From Anniella stebbinsi (taxonomy: Eukaryota; Chordata; Lepidosauria; Squamata; Anniellidae), in the NCBI GenBank assembly GCA_029215795.1, contig JARDYH010000004.1, forward strand, positions 216,234,517 through 216,298,516: a stretch of 64,000 bases of DNA, given 5' to 3'. Positions 20,688 through 31,664 of this stretch are shown in pieces (position 1 is the stretch's first letter; each line of letters starts with the position of its first letter). The notes under the pieces are model-generated. The model ran no database searches. It was not told the origin of the DNA and saw only the letters and a program-made list of their open reading frames with translations. Position numbers and translations under genes: made by a program.

Positions 20688-20906
20688 TGAATCATAGACT
20701 GGTAGAGTTGGAAGGGGCCTATAAGGCTATTGAGTCCAACCCCCTGCTCAATGCAGGAGTCCATCTTAAAGCATCCCTGACAGATGGTTGTCTGGCTGCC
20801 TCTTCAATGCCTCTAGTGTGGGAAAGCCCACAACCTCCTTAGGTCATTGGTCCCATTGTCGTACTGCTCTAACAGTCAGGAAGGTTTTTTTTTTCTGATG
20901 CCCAGT
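20688..20906 (-). mobile_element. CR1 LINE 3' end (AATCATAGA subfamily)
   Basis: Minus-strand 3' end with GAATCATAGACTGGTAGAGT, GGAAGGGGCCTATAAGG, AGTCCAACCCCCTGC and GTCATTGGTCCCATTGT. Same subfamily as 37018-37680. Confidence 0.85.
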
Positions 20907-20909
20907 TAC

Positions 20910-21735
20910 TGGGAATAAAATACACATTCTGCTGTACCCTCCAGTTTTTAGTACACTTATGTAAAATTCCAAATGGCAAAGAAAGAGAAAGAAAAAGGAA
21001 GTAAGGAAATTCCACCCCCCTGCCCTATCTCAGTGTGTTGAAATTCAAAAGTCATTTTTTTCATATAAGAAAACCAAAGCAGGCATTTTCAGAATTGTAG
21101 AAATCACTTCAGAAACACAACCCTGCAAAAATGCAAACTGCTTTTCCAGGGACTGCAGTCTTTGGAAAAATAAAAACTTAGGAGCAGGTGGATAGAGTGG
21201 GTTCTGATTTTAGCTTAAAAGTATTGGACCTTTCTACCACTGGTTAAAGAAACCCCCTTACATGGAGCACACAGCCAGCCAGTCAGATTTATTGAGCTCT
21301 TAGCCAAAGGCCTTTGCAAAATATACAATACTAACCACTGAAAATACATGAAGGAGGATACAGGAACAGGATATAAAATAGGGATTTTAAAATTATGTGC
21401 CTGCCATTGGTTATCACCAAGACTACCCAGAACAACAAAATCTCATCAACAAAAGCCATCCACTGCACAGCTAGCAGTTACCTTTGTTAAATATTTTTCC
21501 CTAAAGCTTTTTTTAAAACAACAACAATAATGTCATTTTCTGCTGGAATAGCAAAGAGAGCTACATGCCAGGTCACATATTTATTCATACCATTTCACAA
21601 ATAAAAAGAATAATGCTTCCAATGAACTTTGATCAAAGATGTTCTTAATTAGAGCTACAAGACAGATGTAATCATCCTGAAGATTATTATAGAAAGGGCA
21701 TTGTAAAACACAATGGTTACGATCAGCCCTTGTGT
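20910..21735. other. No gene recognised
   Basis: AT-rich, apparently unique sequence. The 60-codon frame at 21348 has no domain. Confidence 0.4.
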
Positions 21736-21738
21736 GAA

Positions 21739-21906
21739 TAATAATGATAATAATAATAACAAATTTATTTCTTACCAGCCTCTCCGTCTGGATCGAGGCA
21801 GGGAACAACAACATGATAAAATACATAAAACTGATTGAAACATGACACATATTATTAAAACTGCATAAAAAATCCTAAAACATCCTAAAAACATCCTTAA
21901 AACATT
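21739..21906 (-). mobile_element. 3' untranslated end of L2-like LINE with AAT tail
   Basis: Minus strand: after the stop codon, A/T-rich text with TTTTAGGATG words, then GCCTCGATCCAGACGGAGAG, GTAAGAAATAAATTTGTTAT and an irregular AAT tail at 21739-21758. The same terminus is at 7330, 48010 and 56505. Confidence 0.8.
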
Positions 21907-24243
21907 CTAAAATTCTACTGGATATGCCTGCCAGAAGAGAACAGTCTTTATAGCTTTCTTAAATTCCAAAAGACTGTTAAGTTGACGAGTCTCCTCCGGC
22001 AGGTCATTCCACAGTCTGGGAGCGGCAGAAGACAAGGTCCTCTGGGTAACGGTTGTCAGCCTAGTCTTGGCCGACTGCAGTAAATTCTTCCCAGAGGACC
22101 TGAGTGTGCGGGGCGGATTGTATGGGAGAAGGCGATCCCGCAGGTAACCTGGACCCAAACCATGTAGGGCTTTAAAGGTAATAACCAACACTTTATACTT
22201 CGCCCAGAAACTAATTGGCAGCCAGTGGAGCGATTTTAAAGCTGGCATAATATGGTCCCCCCTAGATGTACCGGTGACCAACCTGGCTGCCATATTTTGA
22301 ACTAGTTGAAGTTTCCGGACTAGGCACAGAGCCTAGTCCAGCGCATTGCAGAAGTCGAGCTTCGAAGTTACCAGCGCGTGCACTACCATCTTTAGGTCTT
22401 CCAACTCTAGGAAGGGGCGCAGCTGGCGTATCAGCCAAAGCTGATAGTAGGCACTCCTGGCTGTCGCATCTATCTGGGCTGTCATTTGGAGCGATGGATC
22501 CAGGAGCAACCCCAAGCTGCGAACACAGTCTTTCAGGGGGAGTGTAACCCCATCCAGAACCGGTTGACACACCTCCAAACCCAGGTTGGGGCCTTTGACA
22601 GCAAGCACCTCCGTCTTGTCTGGATTCAGCTTCAGTTTGTTTTTCCTCATCCAGCCCATTACCGCCTCCAAGCATTCATTCAGAGGAGACACACTATCCT
22701 TAGCTGGCGCTGTTATTGAAGGCATAGAGAAATATATTTGGGTGTCATTAGCATACTGATAGCACCCCGCCCCATGCCTCCGGATGATCTCTCCCAGCGG
22801 TTTCATATAAATGTTAAATAGCATTGGGGAAAGGATGGCACCTTGCGGTACGCCACACAGCAGCTCCTTCTTTGCTGAGCAGCTATTCCCAAGCATCACC
22901 ATCTGGAACCTGCCCGAGAGGTAGGACCAGAACCACTGAAGCACAGTGCCCCCGATTCCCAATCCCCTCAGGCGTTCCAGAAAGATAGCATGGTCGATGG
23001 TATCGAAAGCCGCTGAGAGGTCCAGAAGTACCTACAGGGACACACTTCTCCTGTCAATACTAAGGCGTAGATCATCCACTAAGGCGACCATAACAGTCTC
23101 AACTCCGTATCCCGCCCTGAAGCCAGTTTGAAATGGGTCTAGAAAATCAGTGTCATCCAAGACTACTTGGAGTTGAAAGGCAACCGCCCTCTCGATCACC
23201 TTGCCCAAGAATGGAAGGTTTGATACCGGTCTGTAGTTATTAAAGTCCAGGGAATCCAGGGAGGGCTTCTTTAGAAGCGGCCGTACCACCGCTTCTTTTA
23301 AACATGATGGGAAAGTCCCCTCCCTGAGAGATGCATTAATAATATATTGTAATTACGATCTAACTGCATCTCCTCCCTGGACGACCAGCCCTGAAGGACA
23401 GGGATCGAGAGGGCAAGTCGTCGTCTTCACTCGTCCAAGCAGCTTGTCCATGTCCTCGGTACTCACCAACTGAAACTGATCCAGTGTAATTCTACTTGCG
23501 GAGTCGCTGGACACTCCATCGTCAGCCTCTGCTATAACGACGGCATCTAAGTCGGCTCTTATCCAAGAGAATTTATCTGTGAAATGATCGTTAAAGGCAT
23601 CACAGCGAACTGCCAAAGGCTCTAAAATAGGATTCAGGGGGGAAGGTGCCCGGGTTAGACCCCTCACCACCCTGAACATTTCCGCTGGATGCGAATTCGC
23701 AGACGCAATGCGCGCAGAGAAGAAAGCTTTCTTCGCTGCACGTATTGCCACCCCATAGGAACGAAGATGTTCTCTATGCTGTGTCTTGTCGGATAGAAGT
23801 CAAGTTTTCCGCCATCAGTGCTCCAGTTGTCCTTTCTGCTTCAACTCCCTGAGGTCTTCCGTATACCAGGGCACCCTGTTAGAAGCGGGTTGGAGAGGAC
23901 GTTTGGGGGCGATCGTGTCGATAGCCCTAGTTAGGTCTTGATTCCATCTATCGACCAGGGCTTCTACAGGATCGTCGACGATACCAGCCATAAAACCCTC
24001 CAAGGCTTTCTGAAATCCAGAAGGATCCATGACCCTTCGAGGGCGGACCATCTTAATAGGTCCACCACCCCTGCAGGGGCGGGTGGTAGCCGTGATACTA
24101 ACCCTAACCAGAAAATGGTCTGTCCATGACAACACGGAGGTATTTGTTACCTCCGCCCACAGATCCCTCTGTTCGGAACTGAAAACAGCATCAGTATGAG
24201 CAAGCGGTAGTTGTAGGTAGCTGCTGAATGGGAAGGTTGAAAC
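21907..24243 (-). pseudogene. L2-like LINE endonuclease-reverse transcriptase ORF, inactivated
   Basis: Reads in one frame on the minus strand for about 779 codons. Order: end of the APE endonuclease (SWTDHFLVRV, 24115-24135), linker (KAFFSARIASANSHPAEMF), RT with [56 protein letters not shown] and the catalytic box as YANDTQIYF, then the C-terminal region with LHWLPI, GYLRDRLLPY and APRLWNDLP. In-frame stops: TGA at 23815 and 23800, TAA at 23353, TAG at 23032 and 22333. Several fit CpG or CAG decay. YADD has become YAND, losing one catalytic aspartate. The 5' side is broken by the hAT element at 24244. The frame is otherwise intact, so decay has been mostly point mutation. Confidence 0.9.
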
Positions 24244-25432
24244 TAGGGGTGTGCAAGGGCCCCCTGGATCAGATCGGGACCTGGATCAGGACCTCCGATG
24301 TTGTCCTGGAAAAGTTCGGACAAAATCGGAGGTCCCTCGGATCGGAGCTGATTCCGATCTGAAAATCGGAAAACCGATTTTCAGATTGGCTGCCATTTTT
24401 GGTATTTTTGCCATAGGCTTGCATTGGGGGAAAGAAAGTTTCCCCCAATACAAGCCTATACAGAAAACATGGCAGTGGGTGGGTGAATGGGGGCCTAACT
24501 CCGCCCTGTCCCTCCCCCCCACTCACGCTCCTTACCTGCCAGGGCCGTCCGCTACCGTCCGCTGCTCCGATCTACTGAGAAACAGACTTCTCGGCCTGCC
24601 TCTCAGTAGCGTGACGCACTACTGACGCACTACTGAGAGGCAGGCTGTGAAGCCTGTTTCTCAATAGATCAGAGCAGTGGAGGGAAGCGGGCACCCTGGC
24701 AGGTAAGTGGGGCCCTCGTCCTCCTCCCCCCTCGCGCTCCTTACCTGCCAGGGCCGTCCGCTACCGTCCGCTGCTCCGATCTACTGAGAAACAGACTTCT
24801 CGGCCTGCCTCTCAGTAGCGTGCCAGGTGATGCCATCATCACCCAGTGCACTATTGAGAGACAGGCCATGAAGCCTATTTCTCAGTAGATTGGAGCAACG
24901 GAGGGAAGCGAGTACCCCGGCAGGTAAGGAGCGCGAGGGGGGAGGAGGACGAGGGCCCCACTTACCTGCCAGGGTGCCCGCTTCCCTCCACTGCTCTGAT
25001 CTATTGAGAAACAGGCTTCACAGCCTGCCTCTCAGTAGTGCGTCAGGTGATGATGTCATCACCCGGCACACTACTGTGAGGCAGGCCGCGAAGCCTGTTT
25101 CTCAGTAGACCGGAGCAGCAGAGGGAAGCGGGCAGCCCAGCAGGTAAGGGACGCGAGGTGGGGGAGGGCTTACCAGCCGGGGCGGCCCGAGAGGGGCAGC
25201 TGACGGAAGTGGACAGCCCCGGCAGGTAAGGAGCACAAGGGGGTGAGGAGCTCGGATCCTCCGATCTTATCCAAACTGGATCAGGTCTTTCAGACCGGTT
25301 CAGGTCAGATCGGACGATCCAGATGCCGGGATTGGAATCGGAAAATCTGATTTCAGATTTTCAGATTGGAATCTGATTTCAGCTGGATCGGGTCTGGATC
25401 GTGGATCAGACCTGATCTGGTGCACATCCCTA
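24244..25432 (-). mobile_element. hAT-like palindrome-rich MITE, second subfamily (copy 3)
   Basis: Exact 8-bp duplication GTTGAAAC at 24236-24243 and 25433-25440; ends TAGGGGTGTGCAAGG and GGTGCACATCCCTA. Same layout as copy 2 with different inner sequence: GATC-rich ends, a CATAGGCTTGCATTGGGGGA hairpin (24409-24470), then palindromic modules built on GATCTACTGAGAAACAG and CCTGCCTCTCAGTAG (near 24575, 24780 and 25000), a GATGATGTCATCACCC dyad at 25049, and repeated CAGGTAAGG/CCTTACCTG. 1189 bp, no transposase. It interrupts the LINE ORF. Confidence 0.9.
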
Positions 25433-25465
25433 GTTGAAACCACCCCACCATATCCTGGTTATGAG
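25433..25465 (-). pseudogene. Remaining 5' scrap of the L2-like LINE
   Basis: After removing the hAT element and one duplication, the LINE frame continues on the minus strand as about GYGGVVSTFPFSSYL. Beyond about 25465 LINE similarity seems to end, which would be the 5'-truncation point. The boundary is an estimate. Confidence 0.5.
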
Positions 25466-25708
25466 TGGAATGAAATCATTCTACTCTGCAAAGCCCTGAA
25501 GTGGATTGTAGGAGCCAGGGTGAATGCCAGAAACCGCTTGGAGCATGGCTAAGCCACTCTGAGCAGATGAAAGATCTGCCAGAAAGCAAAAGGTTCTGGG
25601 GCCACTCTGGAAATGCCTCCACCCTCACTGGAAGATTTTGTCACCACTCAAATTCTGATAGGGTTGGAATTCCATCCAATTCTTACATAAAGAGGGATAT
25701 TGATAACA

Positions 25709-25870
25709 CAGGGAGTCTGGTGGCTCCGATGTCAGTAGGGCATGAATCTGCTCTGGGTTTCATTCAGAACCAGTCAGAACTCTAAAAGAGCTTTCCAAGG
25801 TGTCTTTAGAGCTCTGACTGGTTCTGACTGAAATCCCGAGCAGATTCACCAGTGTCACCAGACTCCAATG
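25709..25870. mobile_element. CAGTGGAGGCTGGTGG MITE
   Basis: Inverted-repeat element: left GAGTCTGGTGGCTCCGATGT, right CCAGACTCC, with GAACCAGTCAGAACTCTA and its inverse TAGAGCTCTGACTGGTTCTG in the body. Other copies: 28360, 29795 (half), 30395 (half), 47084, 51765, 58853 (half). Confidence 0.75.
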
Positions 25871-25879
25871 ACAGTCAGT

Positions 25880-27650
25880 AAGGCTGCCCTCTGATCTCCC
25901 CTCCTCTCCCTAGAATGATACTATGCCACAATGAAGCATTGTTCTAATGAAACACCATTGTAGTGGGAAGATGGTGCACAGGAGCAACGCTCTCACCAAC
26001 TCTCACAACAGTGGCAAAACCAAAGTAAAAAGGGAAGAGGGAAATGCCACTTCTACCCCTGGTCCCAGTAAACCCCACACCCAAAAGTGACTGAATTTCC
26101 ACCATAACCCCAAAGGTAGCTAGCTGTTTTCAGTTCCCCCTTTCTGGGATAAATATTCTTCTGAAAAATCTCCACTGCTACGAAGGACAAATACTTTCTT
26201 TTGTCAGGGCAAGTGGTAAAGAGAACTCCTGGTGGAAATGTATCTTTCCCTTATAAAGTGGAGGGGGGTGCCAGTGAGTTGATTGAACGAGGACAATGAA
26301 AAGCAAATTAAACTGGCTTATAGACATTTCAGACTTCCTATCACCTAAGTTAATTCATTCAAATCTAGGCTGCTTTCACATTCCCCAGCCTAGTGAGACT
26401 AGGCTGGGGAAAAGACAGCCAAAGTCAGACGTATTCCAAGGCGCTGCAACGCTGCAGCGAGCACCAGAAGCCGCTTGTCAAATTAGCATTCCCGGATCAT
26501 CACCTTTCAAGCACATCTCCTTAACAGAGTTCCAGGCTACGCGCAACACAAAGGGCAGCTGTAACGCATACTGTTCAGGAATTAACATAGCAAGCAGTTT
26601 ATACGTCGGCTTAACTATTCTGCATCCAGGGTTGCTCATCCACAGGTCCAGGTTTCACGAATACATACTTTGCATTCCCTAGACGGAAAGCACTGCAGAA
26701 AGGGAAGTCTTGCCCCCATCATATTCCAGCAAACCTTTGGGGTTTTTTGTTTTTGCAGCCTTCTCGGAAACATTGGTTTTCCATCACCATCCTCTGGAGA
26801 TTAGCACCATTACTGTATACCCAGACCAACACCACCAGGAACTCATTTAACACCCGTTTAATACATATAACACAATGAAATAAACACTCTTCTATAGAAA
26901 AAAGACCCTGTTTCATGCAATGAAGAAAAAGAACATCCCTTCAGTTGGAAAATTGTCATTCTGAAAACTGAGGTGGGAGGTTGAACACAGTGCTAGCCTA
27001 GAATGCAAGATATGATTAATGATCAATAAAGAAATAAAATAAAGGTACCTTGAAGTTAATGGTTCTGACAGTCTCTTTGTAGATATTTCTCGAGCATGGA
27101 GACTTGCTTACCTAAACATCGCCATTCAGCTCAAATGAAATTCCTTGATTTGCTCAACTGACAAGCTGGGGCTTTTAGCAATCTCCCCCCACCCCTTTCT
27201 TCTCTCTAAAATAAGAAAGGAGCTGGATCTAAGCCACCGTAGTTACTATTTATTTTAAACACTGAGGGGCCATTGGGGAAATAACCCATTTCTTCCTCGT
27301 CTTATGGCTCAGCCAACATCTACTCTCCCATGACTTGAAGGGAGAAAGAACCAGAAGGAATTTTGAGCTATAAATAAACGAGAGGAATGCATGAGAGCTG
27401 TAAATATTGCTAATTTGGAAATGCAGTTTGTAGGGCTTTTACAGGAGCTCCAGCAGCAGATAAACAATGGGTTCTTCTGAGCAGGAATTGGACTGGGACA
27501 CTAGTCATTCAGCCACCATCTCTGGCTTCCAGGCCTAAGAGCCTCCTTAGTGACCCCTATTAGAAGTAGCCACCGGGAATGACAGCCTGCAGTTACTTTT
27601 TCAATTCCACACATGATGCTTAGCAACATTATGTGTGAACTTGGGGCCTA
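25880..27650. other. Unique DNA, no gene recognised
   Basis: Low repeat content. A 128-codon plus frame (26296-26682) lacks domains and is not supported as coding. 26397-26410 and 26373-26390 form a small GCCTAGTGAGACTAGGC inverted repeat. 27100-27500 is a long repeat-free stretch. Confidence 0.4.
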
Positions 27651-27651
27651 G

Positions 27652-27722
27652 GGTGGCTGTGTGTTCTACTTTACAGAGGACAGTCTTCTATTTGAAGGTG
27701 TCCCCTCTTTGGAATGCTGTTC
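27652..27722 (+). repeat. Dispersed repeat D1, 5' part
   Basis: GTGTTCTACTTTACAGAGGA, CAGTCTTCTATTTGAAGG. It aligns with 52168-52240. The matching 3' part is displaced to 28252-28358 by a MITE and repeat B. Confidence 0.65.
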
Positions 27723-27730
27723 AGTCCAAG

Positions 27731-27882
27731 GCCAGATCTACACGTTGGGTCAACTCATTACGAATGTGGAATAAAAAGCAGGATATAACACTGTGAAAGT
27801 GATATATGGAACGTGGATTTATCCCCAACAGTTATCAGTGCACTTCAATACTGCTGTAAAAGCAATAGTGTAGATCTAGAAC
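27731..27882. mobile_element. GATCTACAC MITE, intact copy
   Basis: Inverted termini CCAGATCTACAC and GTGTAGATCTAG, with ACACTGTGAAAGTGATATAT and CCCCAACAGTTATCAG inside. It matches 46644-46786 closely. Confidence 0.75.
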
Positions 27883-27884
27883 AT

Positions 27885-28232
27885 CATCAGATGGGGGGGG
27901 GGGGAATTATGTTTCCTTACTGTTCCATGATACTTCCTCTTTCTTCACACAGGGGAAGAAAGAGGAAGTCAACAATGGCCACATGGCCTATTCAGTGGGC
28001 GTTTTTATCATGCTGCTTTTCCTGCTCACAGTAGGAAATGGTGGCACATTTTGCTTCCCAAAACATCAACAACATGGGTTGACTGGGGTCTTATTTGTGG
28101 TGGAAAGAAGACCAGAAGGAGCAAGAGACACATGGAAGGCAGATGTCATCGTCAAACAGACCGGCAAAATGCCATGAGTGGGCAGTAACGAGCGTGTCAT
28201 AAAACGCTCGTCTGATGACGTTCCTAGCCAAG
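27885..28232. repeat. Dispersed repeat B, copy 1
   Basis: Shares GGCCACATGGCCTATTCAGT, GTGGGCGTTTT and AGTGGGCAGTAACGAGCGTG with 52405-52770 and, in part, 56581-56835. Contains ACGAGCGT...ACGCTCGT as a short hairpin. The family is unknown to me. Confidence 0.6.
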
Positions 28233-28251
28233 TCTCATTGAAAGAGAAAAA

Positions 28252-28358
28252 CCCTAAGAAGGAAGATCAGGGGCCTTGAAGTTGTCCATCAGCAGTTAGT
28301 ACCTGGGCTGCAAAGTGATCAGGCAGCAGTTCACCTGGTCACAGTCTTCCTCACTCAA
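28252..28358 (+). repeat. Dispersed repeat D1, 3' part
   Basis: AAGAAGGAAGATCAGGGGCC, TTGAAGTTGTCCATCAGCAG, CACCTGGTCACAGTCTTCCT; aligns with 52290-52397. Confidence 0.65.
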
Positions 28359-28359
28359 G

Positions 28360-28575
28360 CAGTGGAGGTTGGTGGCTCCAATGTCCGTAGTGCAGTGAAC
28401 CCGCTCTGGGTTTCAGTCAAAATTAGTTAGTCTAAAGGGGCTATCCAAGGTTCTGAACCCCAACCCAAAATACATTCAACACCTTGGATAGCTCCTCTAG
28501 AGCCCTGGCTGGTTCTGACTGAATCTTGGAATGGATGCACAGACCCACTGAAATCAGAGCCACCAGGCTCTGCTG
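28360..28575. mobile_element. CAGTGGAGG MITE, long copy
   Basis: Left CAGTGGAGGTTGGTGGCTCC, right GAGCCACCAGGCTCTGCTG; inner AGGGGCTATCCAAGG and its inverse CCTTGGATAGCTCC. Flanking 8-mers do not match clearly. Confidence 0.75.
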
Positions 28576-28864
28576 GTGGCCCTAACCCAAACCCGGAAGG
28601 GTACTATCGGGCTAAGGTACACTGAAGTGGATAGGAATGCGTCAGAAAGCTTTGTGGCACCTCTGCCCAACTTGAGGCATTGGTGAGCAGCTGCCCCCAC
28701 CCACTACCAGGACAACCAGAAGCCCATTGGACTCCCTACTTGCCCCCCTCCCTCCCTCCTCACTCACCCCTGGAACTTGGACTAGGGGAAGGTGAACTCA
28801 CCTGGGTCCAAATCATCAGATGCTCACCACGCTGCCATTGTTTGTCCCAGCTCACGTGTCATGT

Positions 28865-28990
28865 GATTTCCCCATTGCATAAATGGTGGTCGTAAAGGCG
28901 TGAATGCTCTGTTAATGGTGTGTAAAGGCACCTTTAATCATGTGTAAATGGGGCCGGTATGGTTGCCATTTATGCAAGGGGGAAATGCTT
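28865..28990. mobile_element. Foldback repeat (TGCATAAATGG arms)
   Basis: Left CCCCATTGCATAAATGGTGG and right TTGCCATTTATGCAAGGGGG are imperfect inverses. Related foldbacks at 42895-43060, 58681-58860 and 59505-59600. Confidence 0.55.
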
Positions 28991-29204
28991 GAGAGCTGGT
29001 GGGGGCTGCATGGGAACGTGGGTTTCCCCAATCCTAGTTTGACACTGTTTGGGGGTGGGGGCAACTTCAGTAATGACAATCCAACCAATTAAGAAATCTG
29101 TCAGTCAACTTAAGAACCCTGCATGTCATCCAAAGCATGGATAGAATTTGAAAAATGCATTCAAAATACAGGCATTTTGAGATACGTGCATGAAAATATA
29201 TACA

Positions 29205-29291
29205 CAACTACCTTGAGTGCCATTTTTGGTTGTTGTTAGAAAGGTGGGATTCAAATCAAATCAAATCAAATAAATGAATAAATAAATAAGG
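29205..29291 (+). mobile_element. L2-like LINE 3' terminus
   Basis: CCTTGAGTGCCATTTTTGG, AAAGGTGGGATTCAAATC, then AAATC and AAATA tail units. Plus-strand counterpart of 4881-5000. Confidence 0.55.
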
Positions 29292-29794
29292 AAATGTGAT
29301 GGCAAAATAAATTGCAAAGTGATGTCAAAATGGGACACAATGAACTTAATGCCGGCAAAACAAGAAATGCAGCAGACTCGAACCTGACACATTTGTCCAT
29401 CCCTATGAGCAACCAGTCGATCTCAGGGCACGGCACTGTAACTCACAACAAACATCCACAGAAAGAAAAGGAGAATCACACAGCTGGCCAGGCAACAATT
29501 CCCAAGCAGCAGTGCAGTAACACACATGTGCAAAAAACGGTCGAAGCCAATGGAGAACTCTCAAGAATGAAGCAATCTTGTTTCTGATTGTTTGATGACG
29601 GGTGTTCATAATTGGCTCCTCGTCTGCTTTTTGACCTGCAAGGAGTTTGCACATCACTTGTTTCCACACACATTCCAATCATTTGAAAGTCATATTGTTA
29701 GCAACGTTTCATAGAGCTCACGTCAATTCCCAATCATCTTTCAATGCTTATGCACAAAGCTTAAGTGGATGGACTTCTTTTTTAAAAAGGTTTG

Positions 29795-29908
29795 ATAAAG
29801 TGGAGGCCTCTGCACCTTGGATAGCTCCGTTAGAGTTCTGTCTGGTTCTGACTGAACTCCAGAGTGGATTCACCACCCCATTGACATCGGAGCTACTAGC
29901 CTCCACTG
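29795..29908. mobile_element. CAGTGGAGG MITE, half copy
   Basis: Keeps ACCTTGGATAGCTCCGTTAG, TCTGGTTCTGACTGAACTCC and ATCGGAGCTACTAGCCTCCA. Confidence 0.65.
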
Positions 29909-30040
29909 GTTGAGTGCACAAATGGGTAAACATGGCAGTGTTTCCTCTCACCTAAAAGGTGCGCTCCTTGGTACCAACCAGCCATTCTAGCCAAACAGGG
30001 CATTATACTTTCTCCCTCCCCTCGCCACATACATAATTCC

Positions 30041-30363
30041 TAGGGTGACCATACAGAAAGGAGGACAGGGTTCCTGTATCTTTCACAGTTGCAGAGAAAG
30101 GGGAATTTCAACAGGTGCCTTTGTATGTATGCAGGCAGTATCTGGTGAAATTCCCTCTTTAACACAACAGTTAAAGCTGCAGGAGCCCTGCCCTCTTTTG
30201 TATATGGTCACTCTAGTATAGCTCCTGCAGCTTTAACTGTTGTGATGAAGAAGGAATTTCACCAGATGCTGATTGCATACAAATGAGGCCTGCTGAAATT
30301 CCCTTTTCAATACAACTTTTAAAGATACGGGAGCCCTGTCCTCCTTTTCATATGGTCACCCTA
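30041..30363. mobile_element. TAGGGTGACC MITE, complete head-to-head dimer
   Basis: Ends TAGGGTGACCATA and TATGGTCACCCTA. Flanks ATAATTCC (30033-30040) and ATATTTCC (30364-30371) match at 7 of 8, a hAT-style duplication. The first half (30041-30215) is itself bounded by TAGGGTGACC and GGTCACTCTAG; the second half is close to its reverse complement. 323 bp, non-coding. Others: 2515, 36675, 38671, 47579. Confidence 0.85.
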
Positions 30364-30397
30364 ATATTTCCCTCAGTTCTATTCTTCTTTTACAACT

Positions 30398-30506
30398 CTG
30401 CACCTTGGGTAGGTACATTATTATTCTGACCGGTTCTGACTGAAACCCCAAACAGATTCACCACCTCATTGATATTGGAGCCATCAGCCTCCACTGGCAT
30501 GGTACA
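30398..30506. mobile_element. CAGTGGAGG MITE, half copy
   Basis: TGCACCTTGGGTAGGTAC, GACCGGTTCTGACTGAAACC, ATTGGAGCCATCAGCCTCCA. Same half as at 29795. Confidence 0.65.
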
Positions 30507-30639
30507 GTTCCTAACCTACATTGCCCTTGGATGGGGCAGAACTGAAAATGGTCTTTGCATTTTTAAGCTTCTCTCTGTTGCTACAAAGAGTAGGAACACA
30601 CTGTTTTAAAAATATGAAGCTCAGATTCAAATGAAGCCT

Positions 30640-30728
30640 TTCCCAGGCTGCTTTGGCCATGCTGGCTGGGAATGATAGGCGCTGTAGTCAAACAGATCTG
30701 AAGGGCACCAGCTTGGGGAAAGCTGTTC
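30640..30728. mobile_element. CTGGCTGGG...AGGGCACCAG MITE fragment
   Basis: GCCATGCTGGCTGGGAATGA, GCGCTGTAGTCAAACAGA, GAAGGGCACCAGCTTGGGGA. Related pieces at 11015, 12195, 50830, 51941, 56845. Confidence 0.55.
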
Positions 30729-30899
30729 TAATGATGGAGCTGGCAGATGCCCTGAATACTGCATTGCAAACCATGTTCCAAAAGCTTGGACCAACCTCAT
30801 TCATGCAGTAAACAAGCAGGCGTGAGACTATCTCCTGATGCCCCCCGGGACTTTGTAATGAGAACAGTCCACAATCTGCTCACAAGGCAACAGCGTTTT

Positions 30900-31660
30900 T
30901 GTATCATTTACATTAAATCTAATGACTTCTAAGGGAGACTAAATGACACTTGGCATGACTGCTCTTGCTCAAGCTTCTTGGATTTACTGGCTTCCTGAAC
31001 TGCACAGGTTACATTCATTTAAACTGAGGAGGTGCTGCCATGTATTGCATGCAATCCACCGGGTTTTTTGAAGATTGATTCCAGCTGCCCGTTCATCAGA
31101 AATGGTTGCTCCATGCTTGCGTCTGTAACATTTGTTTTCTAAATAAAATGGTGGGGTGAAACCAAGCCTTCTTTTCTTTTCTTGATTTGCATCGGCAGCG
31201 TTGTACATAGTATAACTACAATTACCCAACGTGCCAGAGCTCTTGAGTGAGCTGTAAATTACACTGCTGCTCACATTCCATAATTACTCTGACATTCTAG
31301 CTGGTGAGATTTCAAGTAAAGTTTCTGGGCCTATTTTCTGGAAAATGCATTGTTTGACTTTCGCTCAAGTCGAGTGTGGCAAATCTGCTTGTATATCCAT
31401 AGCCAAGATTGCTTTCTGCCTATGTGTGATGGGGGAGCAAAGACAAATCTTACTCTGCCCGCTGGATCCCCGCTAGATATCCATGCATGAGTGTAAGATC
31501 TGAACAGGGCATAGATATAAAACACCTCAACATGCGTAGGCTTAAATGGTGCAACCGATTCCCAATGTGTATAAAGGAACTCAATTGTGTGTTTCAGCCT
31601 TTACATCCACTAGATTTCAATGTTAATAACATACATGCCATTCATTTTAGTGGGTCTACT
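30900..31660. other. Repeat-poor unique block
   Basis: No mobile-element landmark. Contains homeodomain-style ATTA words (TAATTA at 31282) and balanced composition. It could be regulatory, but there is no direct evidence. No exon identified. Confidence 0.35.
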
Positions 31661-31664
31661 TTAA

